DNA from: Phymatolithon calcareum | Taxonomy: Eukaryota; Rhodophyta; Florideophyceae; Hapalidiales | Reading direction: 5' to 3' | Assembly (NCBI GenBank): GCA_977006965.1 | Contig: OZ345359.1 | Span: forward strand, 1,426,001 to 1,490,000 | DNA length: 64,000 nucleotides | Shown: one piece after another, positions 42,632 to 52,922 of the stretch | Position numbering within the stretch: the first letter of the stretch is position 1 | Layout of the letters: each line of letters opens with the position of its first letter | The notes under the pieces: model-generated | Database searches by the model: none | Told to the model about the DNA's origin: nothing | The model's input: only the letters and a program-made list of their open reading frames with translations | Position numbers and translations under genes: made by a program

Positions 42632-42997
42632 TTGCTGCGAAGGTTGACAAGAAGTCTGGAACTGGGGCTCGCACGAGAATTTGGTGTCGTCGAAATCCTG
42701 CCCGGGTCCCATTATTTTTTGATGATGTTGAAAGTAGCGGTGGAACTTAAAAACGCACATAGAAATGTTAAGTTGATGCGATTCATTGCCGCGCTTTTAC
42801 CTTTTGGGCGGATGGTAATAGTGGACTTGCCAGATGCTGGTAGCATTCTACAAGTGAAGTACCTCTGTATCTCAGACCAATTTCCCCATTTAATGCTTGC
42901 ACACGACTCAGGCGCGCAGAAAATGGGAAATTTCAAGTTTTTAATCTCTCAAGATTCTAATCTTGAATGGGATGATCTGATAAATTTAATAACTTGA
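42632..42997 (+). CDS. Unrecognised ORF, possibly an exon
   Basis: 121 codons without an early ATG (first internal ATG is at 42722). Contains VELKNAHRNVKLMRFIAALL and QFPHLMLAHDSG, which faintly resembles the second half of a thioredoxin fold, but no CxxC is visible. Could be an exon of a decayed gene. Low confidence that it is translated. Confidence 0.2.
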   Translation: MLRRLTRSLELGLAREFGVVEILPGSHYFLMMLKVAVELKNAHRNVKLMRFIAALLPFGRMVIVDLPDAGSILQVKYLCISDQFPHLMLAHDSGAQKMGNFKFLISQDSNLEWDDLINLIT

Positions 42998-43003
42998 ATT
43001 AAC

Positions 43004-43288
43004 TCATATCAGGCAAGACACAGCGTATAGGCGGAGATTCCTAAGGATGTCGAACGCCAACAAGAATATTACCATGAACGACAGACTTACACTAAACTGC
43101 TTTAGCAATTTCAGTGCAACAGCTACCACGAGGAACGCCAACAGTGGAATCTGTCCGGAGGTGTCCCCCATCGTCGACCGCAACCTCGCTGCATCTGCTT
43201 TCGAGTATATAGGGTTCTGTCGGAACCCTCTCGGTATTTCCCAACAAGACCGGCCCATATATATGTGCTTACCTTTATACCCATTCAT
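43004..43288 (-). CDS. Small putative membrane protein, unrecognised
   Basis: 94 codons from ATG 43286-43288, with two hydrophobic stretches near the C-terminus (IPLLAFLVVAVALKLL and SLSFMVIFLLAF). No family recognised; may be a C-terminal exon of a decayed membrane-protein gene like that at 23.9-25.0 kb. Confidence 0.25.
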   Translation of the reverse strand: MNGYKGKHIYMGRSCWEIPRGFRQNPIYSKADAARLRSTMGDTSGQIPLLAFLVVAVALKLLKQFSVSLSFMVIFLLAFDILRNLRLYAVSCLI

Positions 43289-43722
43289 GATGTAGTTGGA
43301 GAAGCTTGAAAATTTTCACAACAATCGTACAGTAGCGCTGTTGGAATCAGTTTAATCAATAACTTGAGGCCACAATATGTGGAAAACCAGTACTTTTCTG
43401 TCGATGTACCGACTTTTTCAATTGCGGAAATAGGATACCACTATTGACTTTGATCCACGATGGGACATTCCCTACTGTAGCAGAACGTCGACTCCAGAAG
43501 AAAAGGAGCACCCTGTCTTTCCGACGCTTTGATTTTAGTATCTGTCACATTCGCTGATCCCGTTAAAGATGGTAAATTACAACTTCGCCGATGAATAACC
43601 AGGAAAAGTTCGTGCGGCACGGCAGTAGTCTTCGACGAATTGATTGCGTACACTACATACCTTAGCGAGAAGAAATTTGATATTATCAAAAAACTATTGG
43701 ATTGTAAGGCATGCAATACCAT

Positions 43723-43757
43723 AGCTACTTGGCTCTTATATAAGGAGCCAAGTAGCT
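43723..43757. repeat. Hairpin 8: 13-bp arms around CTTATATAAG
   Basis: AGCTACTTGGCTC and its exact reverse complement flank TTATATAAG, which extends the dyad with a single bulged G, for about 35 bases in all. It falls in non-coding AT-rich sequence. Confidence 0.7.
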
Positions 43758-45200
43758 TTGGCATATCTCATATTACAGCACTGGACTTCCCTATACAGTA
43801 GATGCTTATAGCACATTCGTCACCCAGGCGGTGCTTAAGGGCCTTCATCCCCATCTTAGATTTTCACTTTTATTTTTATGAGCTTGGGAATCCGAGAAGC
43901 TCATTGGACACTTTCTGTTATGGCAGTACATAATTGGCTAAGCAAAAAAAGTCCTCGCGTCGTGGAAACTTTTTCTAGGAATTCTCAGCAGAGGGTTCCT
44001 TCGAAAATCGGGACAGCTCCTTAAACGCGCAGTTTAAGACCAGTTTCTGATCCGTTCTTCTCATTTCGAAAACTATTATACAAAGCCAAGAATGTAGGTT
44101 ATCCAAAAATCAAAAAAAATCAAAGAAAGGGGATGAAGTAAGGAGTCTAGAGCACTTTTCGTAATTCTGATCTTGAAAAAGAATCGCCTACAAAGATGGA
44201 CAATTATCTCGAAAACGATTCGATGAATTTCTTATTGCCTCGGTCAAAAGTTTCAAATGGTTGTAGACTAACACAGGAATACTGCAAATTTGGTAAAATC
44301 GAACGTCCAGGTGGCAAAAAAGTTCGCGCCGCGAGACCAAAAGTTTTTTAAAACCGGCAAAGGAACATGCGAAAAGTATAGTAAAATTCACGTTGCGCCC
44401 CGACGAGAAGCTGAAACTGTTCGAAGGAAATACAGTAAGCATTATTCTGTAATGATTGATTAGAGCCGAACATTGGAAACTTTTGCTGACTTCATATTTG
44501 AAAATATTTCACTTGTTTCTACACATTTTCTTGAAACTGGGTGCAGTCCCGTCAGTGCAAACGACATACTTAAAATTTTCATCCAGTTTATGAGCATTTT
44601 TTCGGCCAGTGAGAGCGCTTCAAAGATGGGGAAGTAGGTCCTTAAGGTCTCGCTCACCATGGTGAGCCGATATTTTCTCCGGACACTCCCTCTCTTTCTG
44701 ATGAAAAGGACCCCATCTCATACTCTTTATGTCCTTCCATTCTCACACACGTACCACACGTACGCTGTAGGATGTTGCAATAGCTATGGACCGCATGCTC
44801 ATTCGTGTTTTTCAGTGAGCATGTCCGGCAATACACGTATACGTAAGAAATGTTTGAGGCATTGCAATCTATTGCTCTCTGCGGGTCCCATCCGCAATGG
44901 TGCGGCCTCGCAGACTCGCGGCCCTTACTGGGTATGAAGATAGGCGATGCGTTACAGCTGCGTACATAGAGGGAAGTGCCAATTCTATCTGCATTTTATA
45001 AGACCTTTTGTTGGACTTCGTTGCTCCAGCAGGCGGCGCGAGGGACTCAAGTCATACGACAAAGCTGCTTTTTTCTGAGCGATGCCATCTGCTAGATTCA
45101 AAGTGCATGTTTGACTATTGATAGTGAATCCATCGAAGCAGTTACCGACTACAAGTTTTTACGGGTACATTTAGAACAACGGCTTAGCATCAAGAAACAC
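43758..45200. other. No gene seen
   Basis: AT-rich, no recognisable coding region until LINE C begins near 45.2 kb. Confidence 0.4.
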
Positions 45201-47194
45201 TGCCAAGATGAGTAGCGGAAAGTCAAGCTCAGGACCGAGTTCATGCGCGCACTAGGCAGAACGAGTTGGGGAGCGGACGAGACCACAATGGAGGCTTTCC
45301 GAAAAAGCTACTGCGAGCCGATCACCCTCTACGGTGCATCATTGTATGCGGTCCATGGGTTTCAGACACATATTAGGCACGTGGAGGTCGCACAAAAACG
45401 AGGCTGCACGTGTCTCCCGTGGCTTCTTGAAACCAACGAGGATTCCTAGTCTATGCAGGCTGACGGGCATGCAGAACCTGCGGCAACTTGGCGAGAAAGC
45501 CGCGGCTATAGTCATGGAGAAAGCTCTGCGTATTGGTTCAGAAGCACGCATAGTGAAAGCGTCTATCGACCGCACCAAACCCTCGAAACGGCTATCAGGG
45601 TCATGTGTAGACACGCAATGCTGCACAAGTGTAATTAGGAACACTTACACTCTCTGTGATATCATAACGCCCCTGCCCATTTCAAGCGGCGATGCTGACC
45701 GCACCTTAGACTGGAGCATCTCATCATCTCATCGGAGAGAGATCACCCCTTTTCATGATAACCCAATCTTATCTGAACACTCCCAGTGATTACACATGGC
45801 GTGAGTCAAGCGCCGAACTCCTTGTCTCAAAAGGAATTCTTGCGTGGCCACGGAGTTCCCTCTGCATTCCTAGCCAGAAGGACCGCTCGTCTGAGAGGCT
45901 TTCAATTCTCTACACGGCAATCTCAGCAAAGGCGGATGAGGCGGAAAAACGATCGACATTGGAACACTTCATCGAATTAATGAGTAAGTAGCACCCTGCG
46001 GATATCGAAGTTTGGACGGAGGGTGGCCTTGGCAAACTATCGGACGCATCGCTCGAGAGTCTAACTGCAAATGAAAGAGTCTCGATACGATGCGAAGACG
46101 AATGGTACACTGCCACCGTCAGCACATTCAATGCAGACCAACATGGAAGCTATCCGGTGGTCCGAAAATTTGAGTCCCGACATCAGAAACCACCGGACAT
46201 CCTACTAATGTACGACGATGGAGACACACACACCTACCGGACGGTTTCTACCAACTCCAACGTACTGATCAATATCTGCGACGAAGACGGTGACACGCTC
46301 AATAAGTACCGAAGCATACCTGATCAGGTCGGCGGCGCGGGCATCTTGATCTTAGTCGGGGAAGAAGCACTACCGCAACTTGCCACGAGTACACGAGCGG
46401 TGGGTTCATCGTTCGACGCCGATATATTCGCGGCGGTCCAATCTTTCGAAGCGATAGAACATCTGCAAATCCCAAGTGGACAACATGTTCCGACAGCATG
46501 AGCTCCTGGATATACTGGCCAGACAACCACGGATGTACGGAGAGATTACAAGAAAGCTGTGGGATGCAATGAGAAATCTGATGGATGACATGATCACCAT
46601 TGAAGAAATTTGGATCTCGAGCCACTGTGGTCTACCTGGGAACGAAAAATTCGAAAACAGCGAGAAGCTGCCCTGTTACTCAATTTGAGGTTTTGGGAGC
46701 TTTTAAAATAAATCAACATATATCCCCGGGAACGAAAGAGCGGACGATCTTGCTCGACGAAGCATTACGGAGTCAGGTCTGGTGGCACAGCAAAATATAC
46801 CCTTAACTCTAGAAGCTGCGCAGTCATCATCAAACCGAACCATTCGACAAAGCCAAGGAGTATGCGGTTCATACCCACGTGCTCAATATAAGCCTCAGGT
46901 GTACTGAAACCACCCTTTGTTTGTTTTGTTTATTGCAGGATATTGGAGCTACACAATGTGTACCTTACTCAACATCTACGGGGCCTCTAAAATGTTCCTG
47001 GGCTGGATCCATACTGGATACTCGCGTAACTGCTTCTCACGAGTCCTGCGGCACACCACTAGTTGCTGTCTTCAATCCTCCGTTGGCGGAGGCGGGCGGA
47101 GAGTTGAGGATGAAGTTGGGAGCATTGGGAGTGAGCACGACGCTAATATCGAATACATTCGGAATGGCAGTAGAGCGCCACCTGGAGACCATAC
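45200..47194 (+). pseudogene. LINE family C: RT thumb, RNase H and C-terminal region
   Basis: Fragments in several frames. First the RT connection region (TLYGASLYAVHGFQTHIRHV, then KRGCTCLPWLLE). Then an RNase H-like region (46157-46501; GGAGILILVGEEALPQ, FDADIFAAVQSFEAI), closing with WISSHCGLPGNE and, after an 80-bp insertion, ERADDLARRS. The C-terminal frame (47.0-47.19 kb, LGVSTTLISNTFGMAVERHL) is cut by the Copia element and resumes at 51933. A LINE with its own RNase H belongs to the I/R1-type clades rather than to the family of LINE A or B. Confidence 0.65.
46648..46727 (+). mobile_element. 80-bp LINE B tail insertion with 10-bp target duplication
   Basis: Flanked by GGGAACGAAA at 46638-46647 and 46728-46737. 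It contains only the extreme 3' end of LINE B (GAAGCTGCCCTGTTACTC to ACATATATCCCC) and splits the RNase H of LINE C at LPGNE. Confidence 0.8.
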
Positions 47195-47389
47195 TGCTAG
47201 TCCTACATCACCCACATATCGAGTGACTCGAGTTCATAGCGCACATGGGTGATCGCATGACTCGCCAGCCACATATCTGGCTGGCGAACCAAGCACGCGA
47301 CACACTGTGCCACCCAGCCGACAGGCACATCTAGCCTACAAATAGCTAGAGTTCCACCATTCCAATAAACCAAGGAACTAGTCTCCACA
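47195..47389 (+). repeat. 5' LTR of the young Copia element
   Basis: TGCTAGTCCTACATC to GTCTCCACA. It contains an internal hairpin GCCAGCCACATATCTGGCTGGC and the motif AATAAACCAAGGAAC at 47364-47378. It differs from the 3' LTR by one base near position 31. Confidence 0.9.
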
Positions 47390-47403
47390 GGTTATGGGCC
47401 CAG
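47390..47403 (+). promoter_or_regulatory. Primer binding site for half initiator tRNA-Met
   Basis: GGTTATGGGCCCAG directly follows the LTR. It is complementary to the anticodon arm of eukaryotic initiator tRNA-Met (CUGGGCCCAUAACC), the internal-priming mode known from Drosophila copia. Confidence 0.8.
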
Positions 47404-47527
47404 AACGTTAACCACCATAGCGCACTTAGAGAACCTTCACCAGAGCCGCTTTCCGGCGCGCTCCACGCGTAACGACAACCCCAAATACGCAAAGTCCGGA
47501 ACCAGTCACGCCAAAACCACGGCCGCC

Positions 47528-48220
47528 ATGGCACAGACTAACGACCACATTCCCACCCGCCCCTGGCCCACGGACGGAGTCGACAAACTCAGCGCCGACG
47601 CTGCCAACCACCGCGACTGGAAGCTCTGCGTCGAAGCCGTTGCGCAGGGCCAGCGCGCCGAACACCTGCTCACCCGTGCGCCAGCGGCCGCCAGCGGTAT
47701 CGAAATGGCGCAAGCGGCGCTTCTAAAATCATTCCTCATGCTCACGGTCCACACATCCTTTCGGCAAGCCATAGCCCCAATGACCGCTCTCAACGCTTAC
47801 AAACATCTCATCCAGCAGGCTCCTCAGACATCAATCTACGACGTTGCCGCAACAGCCATCGTCAAACCACTCGACACCTACCCGTCAGCTGCTGCCTACA
47901 TCGCCGCACACCGCGACCGCCACGATCGCCTCCTATCCGCCGACTCAACCCACTTCCTGGCCAATCCACCCGCATACATCGCGGACATTCTCGCCGGCCT
48001 CCCGCCATCCAACCCTCACGCACACTCCATTCGCGAGCTTTACTCCTTCCTTCCCGACAATCAAAAGACAACTGCCGCCGTTCTGCGTCTGCCCATGGCG
48101 ACGAAGCCTCCGCGCGGAAACAGTCGCCGCAGTCATGCGCAGGGCTCCTCAACCACGAACAACTCCCGCCAACGCTACGGCCGTCGTCCGGGTGACCCAT
48201 CGGTCAGCGACTACAAGTGA
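47528..48220 (+). CDS. Copia gag, ends at in-frame TGA before pol
   Basis: 230 residues; start GCCGCCATGG is an ideal initiation context. N-terminal region resembles Copia Gag (ANHRDWKLCVEAVAQG, YKHLIQQAP). The TGA at 48218-48220 is followed immediately by the pol ATG, and both are in the same frame. The residues around the stop, SDYK-stop-MKHLMDNHTEGDDRCRR, look like a CX2HX4HX6C zinc knuckle with the first Cys replaced by the stop. Confidence 0.75.
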   Translation: MAQTNDHIPTRPWPTDGVDKLSADAANHRDWKLCVEAVAQGQRAEHLLTRAPAAASGIEMAQAALLKSFLMLTVHTSFRQAIAPMTALNAYKHLIQQAPQTSIYDVAATAIVKPLDTYPSAAAYIAAHRDRHDRLLSADSTHFLANPPAYIADILAGLPPSNPHAHSIRELYSFLPDNQKTTAAVLRLPMATKPPRGNSRRSHAQGSSTTNNSRQRYGRRPGDPSVSDYK

Positions 48221-51200
48221 ATGAAGCACTTGATGGACAACCACACGGAGGGTGATGACCGCTGCCGCCGCATTGCGGCCCGCTCGACCTCGACCGCCAA
48301 CAACACACAGCCCTCTGCTGCCGCCGCCATCGCCACTGACCCTAACCTCATCAACACGGTCGCCGACACAGTTGCCGTTATCTTAGCCGCTAGTAACGCG
48401 CCGGAGGGTGACAACATAAACAATAATCAGCAGTACATCATCGCCCCTCTCCTCGACTCGGCCGCAACCCATCACATCACTACCTCTGGCGCCCCTCTCC
48501 GCCGTACGCGGCAAATCAAAACGCCGGTCCGCCTCGCCGACAACAGAACAACCCTCGCAACGCAAGTCGGCAATGCGACCCTTGCTGGATCCCACACCAA
48601 CATTCCACTGGACCAGGTGCTGCGAGTGCCTGCCCTTGGCCGCGACCTCATCTCTGCAGCCCGCCTATCACAGTTCCACGATATCCTCATTAGCCGCGGA
48701 AGATTCTTCGTAACGAAACAAAGCACCTTGCCGCCCGCGAATATTATCGCAACCGGTACGCAAACGGGAAACGTACTGCAGTTCGACAGGCCTCTGCCCG
48801 CCGTAGACCAGTCTCGCACCACGCGTTCCGCGGCACTAGTGCCTGCATCATTGCGTCACGTGCACAATGCACTCGTACACGCCCACCCAGCCGCAATCAG
48901 GCGGGCTCTACACAGCAATCCGCACATGAAAAGTCTCGTTTCGACATCGAAAGGTGTCTACACGTGCAGGCCGTGCGCAGAACCGAAGCTCACCAGATCC
49001 CCTCACCCGACCCTCGGCAACTCGCAATACAAACCGATGTACAAACTGAGCTCAGACACTGCGGGGCCACTTAAGCGCTCTGTGCGCGGCAACCGCTACT
49101 TCACCGTGCTTGTGGATGCTGCCACTTGCTTTCTCACTGCAATTGCGTCGCGCACAAAGCGTCAAGCAGGCGAGCAACTCGTGCAGGCCATACAGCGTCT
49201 CCAGCGCGCTACTGGACACACAGTCAAACGTATGCACTCGGATGGCGCACCAGAACTTTTTGCTGGAGCACCGCGAAAATTTGCGCTCAGAGAAGGCATA
49301 CAGATATCGCGCTCAGTACCAAACAGTCCACAGATGAACGGACAGGCAGAGCGAGCTATTCGCACGCTGAAAGACTGCATCCGCACCCAGCTCGCATACG
49401 CGCGACTCCCACAGGGATATTGGGACTACTCTCTCGAGGATTGCATTGCAAAGAGAAACGCAACGCCAAAGAGCGGAAAAATCAAGTCACCCCACGAATC
49501 CCTCTTCGGAACGCCGTCCAAGCTTCCGCTTACGCTGCCTTTCGGATCAAAAGGCTATGTCCCAAACAAATCTAAAACCATGCAGAGCTTTACCCCGCGC
49601 GGCATTGCCTGCCGCTACTTAGCTCCGATTTCCAAATCCACCATTAACGTGCTCGACATTACAATGCGCAAGGGCATAGATGCTCGTGCCGCTGAGTTCG
49701 TTCCGACACGCGATCCTAGACGCCCACTTGAAAAACAGTCCGAAATCGGCAGCTCAGTCGGCTCCGCCCGCCTGAGCACCCTACCGCCCACAAAAGACGA
49801 ACAAGCTTCAGGAATCAAGAGCCGCTTTGCAAGCAAGCCCACAGACCAGAAAAAGGCTACAGTGGCTACCCAGATGCGATCACTCAGACCGCGCAGTACA
49901 CTTCGCCTCCCACCACGTTATCGAGATGACAGCACGACAGACCCCACCGCTCCCGAACATACCGCAGCCACGAAAACCCCGTCCTTCAAACCATCGCCGC
50001 CGCATCGGCCATCCAGCAGTGGCTGGGCGGCCTCAGCGCAATGTGACGAAGAGCCGCATGTTGCTGCTATCAGCGCTGATCTCGAAACGCCAATGCGCCC
50101 ACCGTCAGACCCGCGGTCAACTAAGCAGGCCCTTCGCGGGCGTTTCGCGCAGAAATGGGCACAAGCCCATGACGCTTTTATTGACCGAATGGTTTCCCTT
50201 GGCGCATGGGCGTTCACCACAACTCAGCCCAGCGACAAGCCAGTTCAGAGCACCTGGAGCTACAGACACAAGACCAACGCTGAAGGATACCTCACCGGCT
50301 TCTCTGCGCGCTGCACAGCCCAGGGAGATTTAATGAAACCGGGAGTGCACTTCGACGCCGAGCGAACTGCAGCTCAATCGCCTTCGCATGCTGCTCGACG
50401 CTTCCTCTATGCCAACGCCGCACTGCGAGGTGAGCACATCCGCAGCGTCGACGTCCCGAGCGCTTACCCTCGTGCTCCTTCGGACCCTCGGTTTCGCGTA
50501 ACGATGAAACAGCCGCGCCGCTCCGACGGCACCTTTACCGCACCAGGAAAGCTTGTGCTGATACAAAGGGCACAGATGGGCAGCCCGGACAGTGGATTTT
50601 TATGGGAACGCCACCGCAACGCTAAGCTGACTGAGTGGGGCTGGAAGGCAATCAAAGTAGAGCCTGGTTGCTTCGTACACACGGATCCCTCTACCGGCGC
50701 CACCGCTCGCCTACTAGCCGATACCGACGACTTTGTTGTAACATCCTCGGACAAGTCATACCTACAGCGTCTGATAACCAAACTAATGAATGAATGGCAG
50801 GTCACGGAGCAGGTTCCAGTCAACCAGCACATGGGCGTCGCCATAGAGCGCACGCACACCGGCGTCAAACTGTCAGTCCGCAAGCACATCGAGCAGCTTT
50901 TGCGCGAACTCGGCTTGTCAGACGGCAATCTATGCGCTATGCCGCACGACCCTCAAATCGATCTCTCTGCCCGAAAGCCGGGAGAGGCGCTTCTCGACAA
51001 GGAGGAACACAAGCTCTACAGGAGTGGAATCGGCCTCGCCCGTTTCATCGCCGACACCGTAGTGTATGAGATCGCTTATATCGCAAGCCATCTCGCACGC
51101 TTCCTCGACGCGCCCACCCAACGCCACATTACCGCACTGAAACGGCTCGTCCGCTACCTCTCCGGGCGAAAGGATGCCAGCATTACCTACTCGCACGGTG

Positions 51201-51676
51201 CCGACGCAGTACTGCCCGCGTATTCTGACAGCGACTGGGCAGCGTGCCCGAGCACGCGAAAGTCGCGCACTGGCGTCGCCGTCACATACGCAGGAGACCT
51301 GATTTACTGGAAGAGCAAGCTCCAGAAGTCAATCTCGTTATCTTCTGCGGAAGCAGAATATACCGCTGCCTCCGAGGCAGCTCGGATCATTGTATGGCTC
51401 TACAACCTGGCCAACGAGTGGAAGATACCGATTCGCGCCCCTATCAAGCTGGGGGTCGACAACAAAGCCGCTATCTCAATGTCCGTGGCAAACGGCGCCA
51501 CAACGCGCAGCAAACATATCGATATTAAGTCGCGCTACATAACAGAGCATGTCCAACGCGGCTTGATCGATGTACAACACATCCCTGGCACGAGGCAGCC
51601 GGCTGATATTTTCACAAAGCCCCTAGGAAAGCAGAAGTTCCTCGACAATCTGCGAATCATCCGCAATCACGACTAA
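48221..51676 (+). CDS. Copia pol polyprotein: protease, integrase, RT, RNase H
   Basis: 1151 codons, fully open. Protease APLLDSAATHHIT (about 77-87; DSA instead of the usual DSG). Integrase zinc site RHVHNALVHAH...YTCRPC (about 210-255), and DDE residues in KLSSDTAGPL, KRMHSDGAPELF and MNGQAERAIRTLK. RT with SVDVPSAYPRAP and LLADTDDFVVTS, where the usual YVDD reads DTDD. RNase H with AYSDSDWAACPS, SSAEAEYTA and KHIDIKSRYI and closing ADIFTKPLGKQ. This order is that of Copia, not Gypsy. Confidence 0.9.
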   Translation: MKHLMDNHTEGDDRCRRIAARSTSTANNTQPSAAAAIATDPNLINTVADTVAVILAASNAPEGDNINNNQQYIIAPLLDSAATHHITTSGAPLRRTRQIKTPVRLADNRTTLATQVGNATLAGSHTNIPLDQVLRVPALGRDLISAARLSQFHDILISRGRFFVTKQSTLPPANIIATGTQTGNVLQFDRPLPAVDQSRTTRSAALVPASLRHVHNALVHAHPAAIRRALHSNPHMKSLVSTSKGVYTCRPCAEPKLTRSPHPTLGNSQYKPMYKLSSDTAGPLKRSVRGNRYFTVLVDAATCFLTAIASRTKRQAGEQLVQAIQRLQRATGHTVKRMHSDGAPELFAGAPRKFALREGIQISRSVPNSPQMNGQAERAIRTLKDCIRTQLAYARLPQGYWDYSLEDCIAKRNATPKSGKIKSPHESLFGTPSKLPLTLPFGSKGYVPNKSKTMQSFTPRGIACRYLAPISKSTINVLDITMRKGIDARAAEFVPTRDPRRPLEKQSEIGSSVGSARLSTLPPTKDEQASGIKSRFASKPTDQKKATVATQMRSLRPRSTLRLPPRYRDDSTTDPTAPEHTAATKTPSFKPSPPHRPSSSGWAASAQCDEEPHVAAISADLETPMRPPSDPRSTKQALRGRFAQKWAQAHDAFIDRMVSLGAWAFTTTQPSDKPVQSTWSYRHKTNAEGYLTGFSARCTAQGDLMKPGVHFDAERTAAQSPSHAARRFLYANAALRGEHIRSVDVPSAYPRAPSDPRFRVTMKQPRRSDGTFTAPGKLVLIQRAQMGSPDSGFLWERHRNAKLTEWGWKAIKVEPGCFVHTDPSTGATARLLADTDDFVVTSSDKSYLQRLITKLMNEWQVTEQVPVNQHMGVAIERTHTGVKLSVRKHIEQLLRELGLSDGNLCAMPHDPQIDLSARKPGEALLDKEEHKLYRSGIGLARFIADTVVYEIAYIASHLARFLDAPTQRHITALKRLVRYLSGRKDASITYSHGADAVLPAYSDSDWAACPSTRKSRTGVAVTYAGDLIYWKSKLQKSISLSSAEAEYTAASEAARIIVWLYNLANEWKIPIRAPIKLGVDNKAAISMSVANGATTRSKHIDIKSRYITEHVQRGLIDVQHIPGTRQPADIFTKPLGKQKFLDNLRIIRNHD

Positions 51677-51691
51677 GAGCCTGACCGGGGG

Positions 51692-51927
51692 TGCTAGTCC
51701 TACATCTTCCCCAGTCTCTTAATCGTTTTTCTTGCTAGTCCTACATCACCCACATATCGAGAGACTCGAGTTCATAGCGCACATGGGTGATCGCATGACT
51801 CGCCAGCCACATATCTGGCTGGCGAACCAAGCACGCGACACACTGTGCCACCCAGCCGACAGGCACATCTAGCCTACAAATAGCTAGAGTTCCACCATTC
51901 CAATAAACCAAGGAACTAGTCTCCACA
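51692..51927 (+). repeat. 3' LTR with a 41-bp duplicated start
   Basis: The purine tract abuts TGCTAGTCCTACATC at 51692, but the LTR start matching the 5' LTR is the second TGCTAGTCCTACATC at 51733. The extra 41 bases are absent from the 5' LTR. Confidence 0.8.
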
Positions 51928-51932
51928 CATAC

Positions 51933-52084
51933 GCATGAACCTAAAAGAGTATGAACTGGACCCCGGAGAGATGTTAAGAACGGAAAAGGCATTAGACTCC
52001 ATACTACTCTACAGCGTCACCATAATTGACAACATGGGGAACGACGAGTGCCTGTATTATGGACCAGGCGATATAAAAGAATGA
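51933..52084 (+). pseudogene. LINE C C-terminus beyond the Copia insertion
   Basis: Continues the frame that was cut at 47194: RMNLKEYELDPGEMLRTEK to GNDECLYYGPGDIKE and a stop. It is followed by an A-rich tail region with GGGCTTTCAAATAAAC. Confidence 0.6.
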
Positions 52085-52228
52085 ACAAGTTACGGGAAGC
52101 TGCTCCCGTACAGTCTTAGGAGGTGTAATGAGGGCTTTCAAATAAACAACTAAACAGTTGCAAAATAAACACCACTACACGGCGACATCCGTGTGCCCTT
52201 CGTGGAACGTAATTCAATTCTTCCTTAT

Positions 52229-52328
52229 TACAGGACTCGAACCGACGACCTCAACACTCCTTCCTGTATCATACCGAGATATTCGCACAGGTGCGCTGAG
52301 GCCGTTTTACCACTATACAACAAGGTGG
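52229..52328 (-). repeat. tRNA-like or tRNA-derived sequence
   Basis: On the minus strand TATAGTGGTAAAACGGC (A-box-like) lies about 60 bases before a perfect B box GGTTCGAGTCC. T-stem pairing is weak and the acceptor arms do not pair, so this is a decayed tRNA or a tRNA-derived SINE head, not a working tRNA gene. Confidence 0.4.
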
Positions 52329-52359
52329 CTTAAACCATCCTTAATCAGCTTGCTGCAGA

Positions 52360-52610
52360 TTTTTTCTCACTGGTGGCAGGTTTTCAAGATGGTTCGATTG
52401 ATTACAACCCTATATGCAAGGCCTGCTCAGTGGGAACCAAGGACACCGTTGGACATCTACTCCTGCACTGTAGTTGACAGACTGTATCAAGACGCCAGAC
52501 TATTGGTAGGGCTGGCACCAAAACGGTAGAGGAGATTTGCAATGAGAAACCGCTCGAAGTACTCAAATTCGTGAACAATTAGGTGCTGTTTGGAAACATC
52601 CCCAGGCACT
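52360..52610 (+). pseudogene. LINE C-terminal zinc-finger fragment
   Basis: Reads NPICKACSVGTKDTVGHLLL then HC, the CX2C...H...C finger found at the C-terminus of I-type LINEs, followed by a stop and a frame-shifted remainder. Confidence 0.45.
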
Positions 52611-52922
52611 AACTTAAGTTACGGTTTTTCTGCAATAAAAGAAGTAAGGAAAGTGAATGCTCCTTGTTGTGCCAACCGTCGCGCGCGGAGACCTTCCTGG
52701 ACAGGTTTTTTTCGTGCCACTGGAGCGTCCTGCACGTACTCGTCGCTTCCGTGAAAGGACTCCTGCTCGCAGCTGTCATTCAAATTTGAATAGGTTTTTC
52801 TCTCTATTTATATAATCCAGGGAGCTACAGGAATTTTCGAAAAATGCAACCTTCAGATACTACAGGGAGTGAATGATTTTTACACGAAACATGTATCTCC
52901 AGCTGTACATCTCAGGGAAGTC

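Larger units (their letters stand above)
47195..51927 (+). mobile_element. Full-length young Ty1/Copia element
   Basis: LTRs at 47195-47389 and 51733-51927 (195 bp, TG...CA) differ at one position. The target duplication CATAC lies at 47190-47194 and 51928-51932. Internal order: primer binding site, short leader, gag, pol (protease, integrase, RT, RNase H), purine tract GACCGGGGG before 51692. The near-identical LTRs mean a recent insertion. It sits inside the LINE C coding region, whose frame is restored if the element and one CATAC are removed. Confidence 0.9.

Noticed and set aside
42632-42997. Thioredoxin-like gene
   Set aside because: Only a faint resemblance to half a fold and no CxxC; kept as an unrecognised ORF.
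45243-45789. Independent small genes
   Set aside because: They are frame-shifted parts of one LINE C copy.
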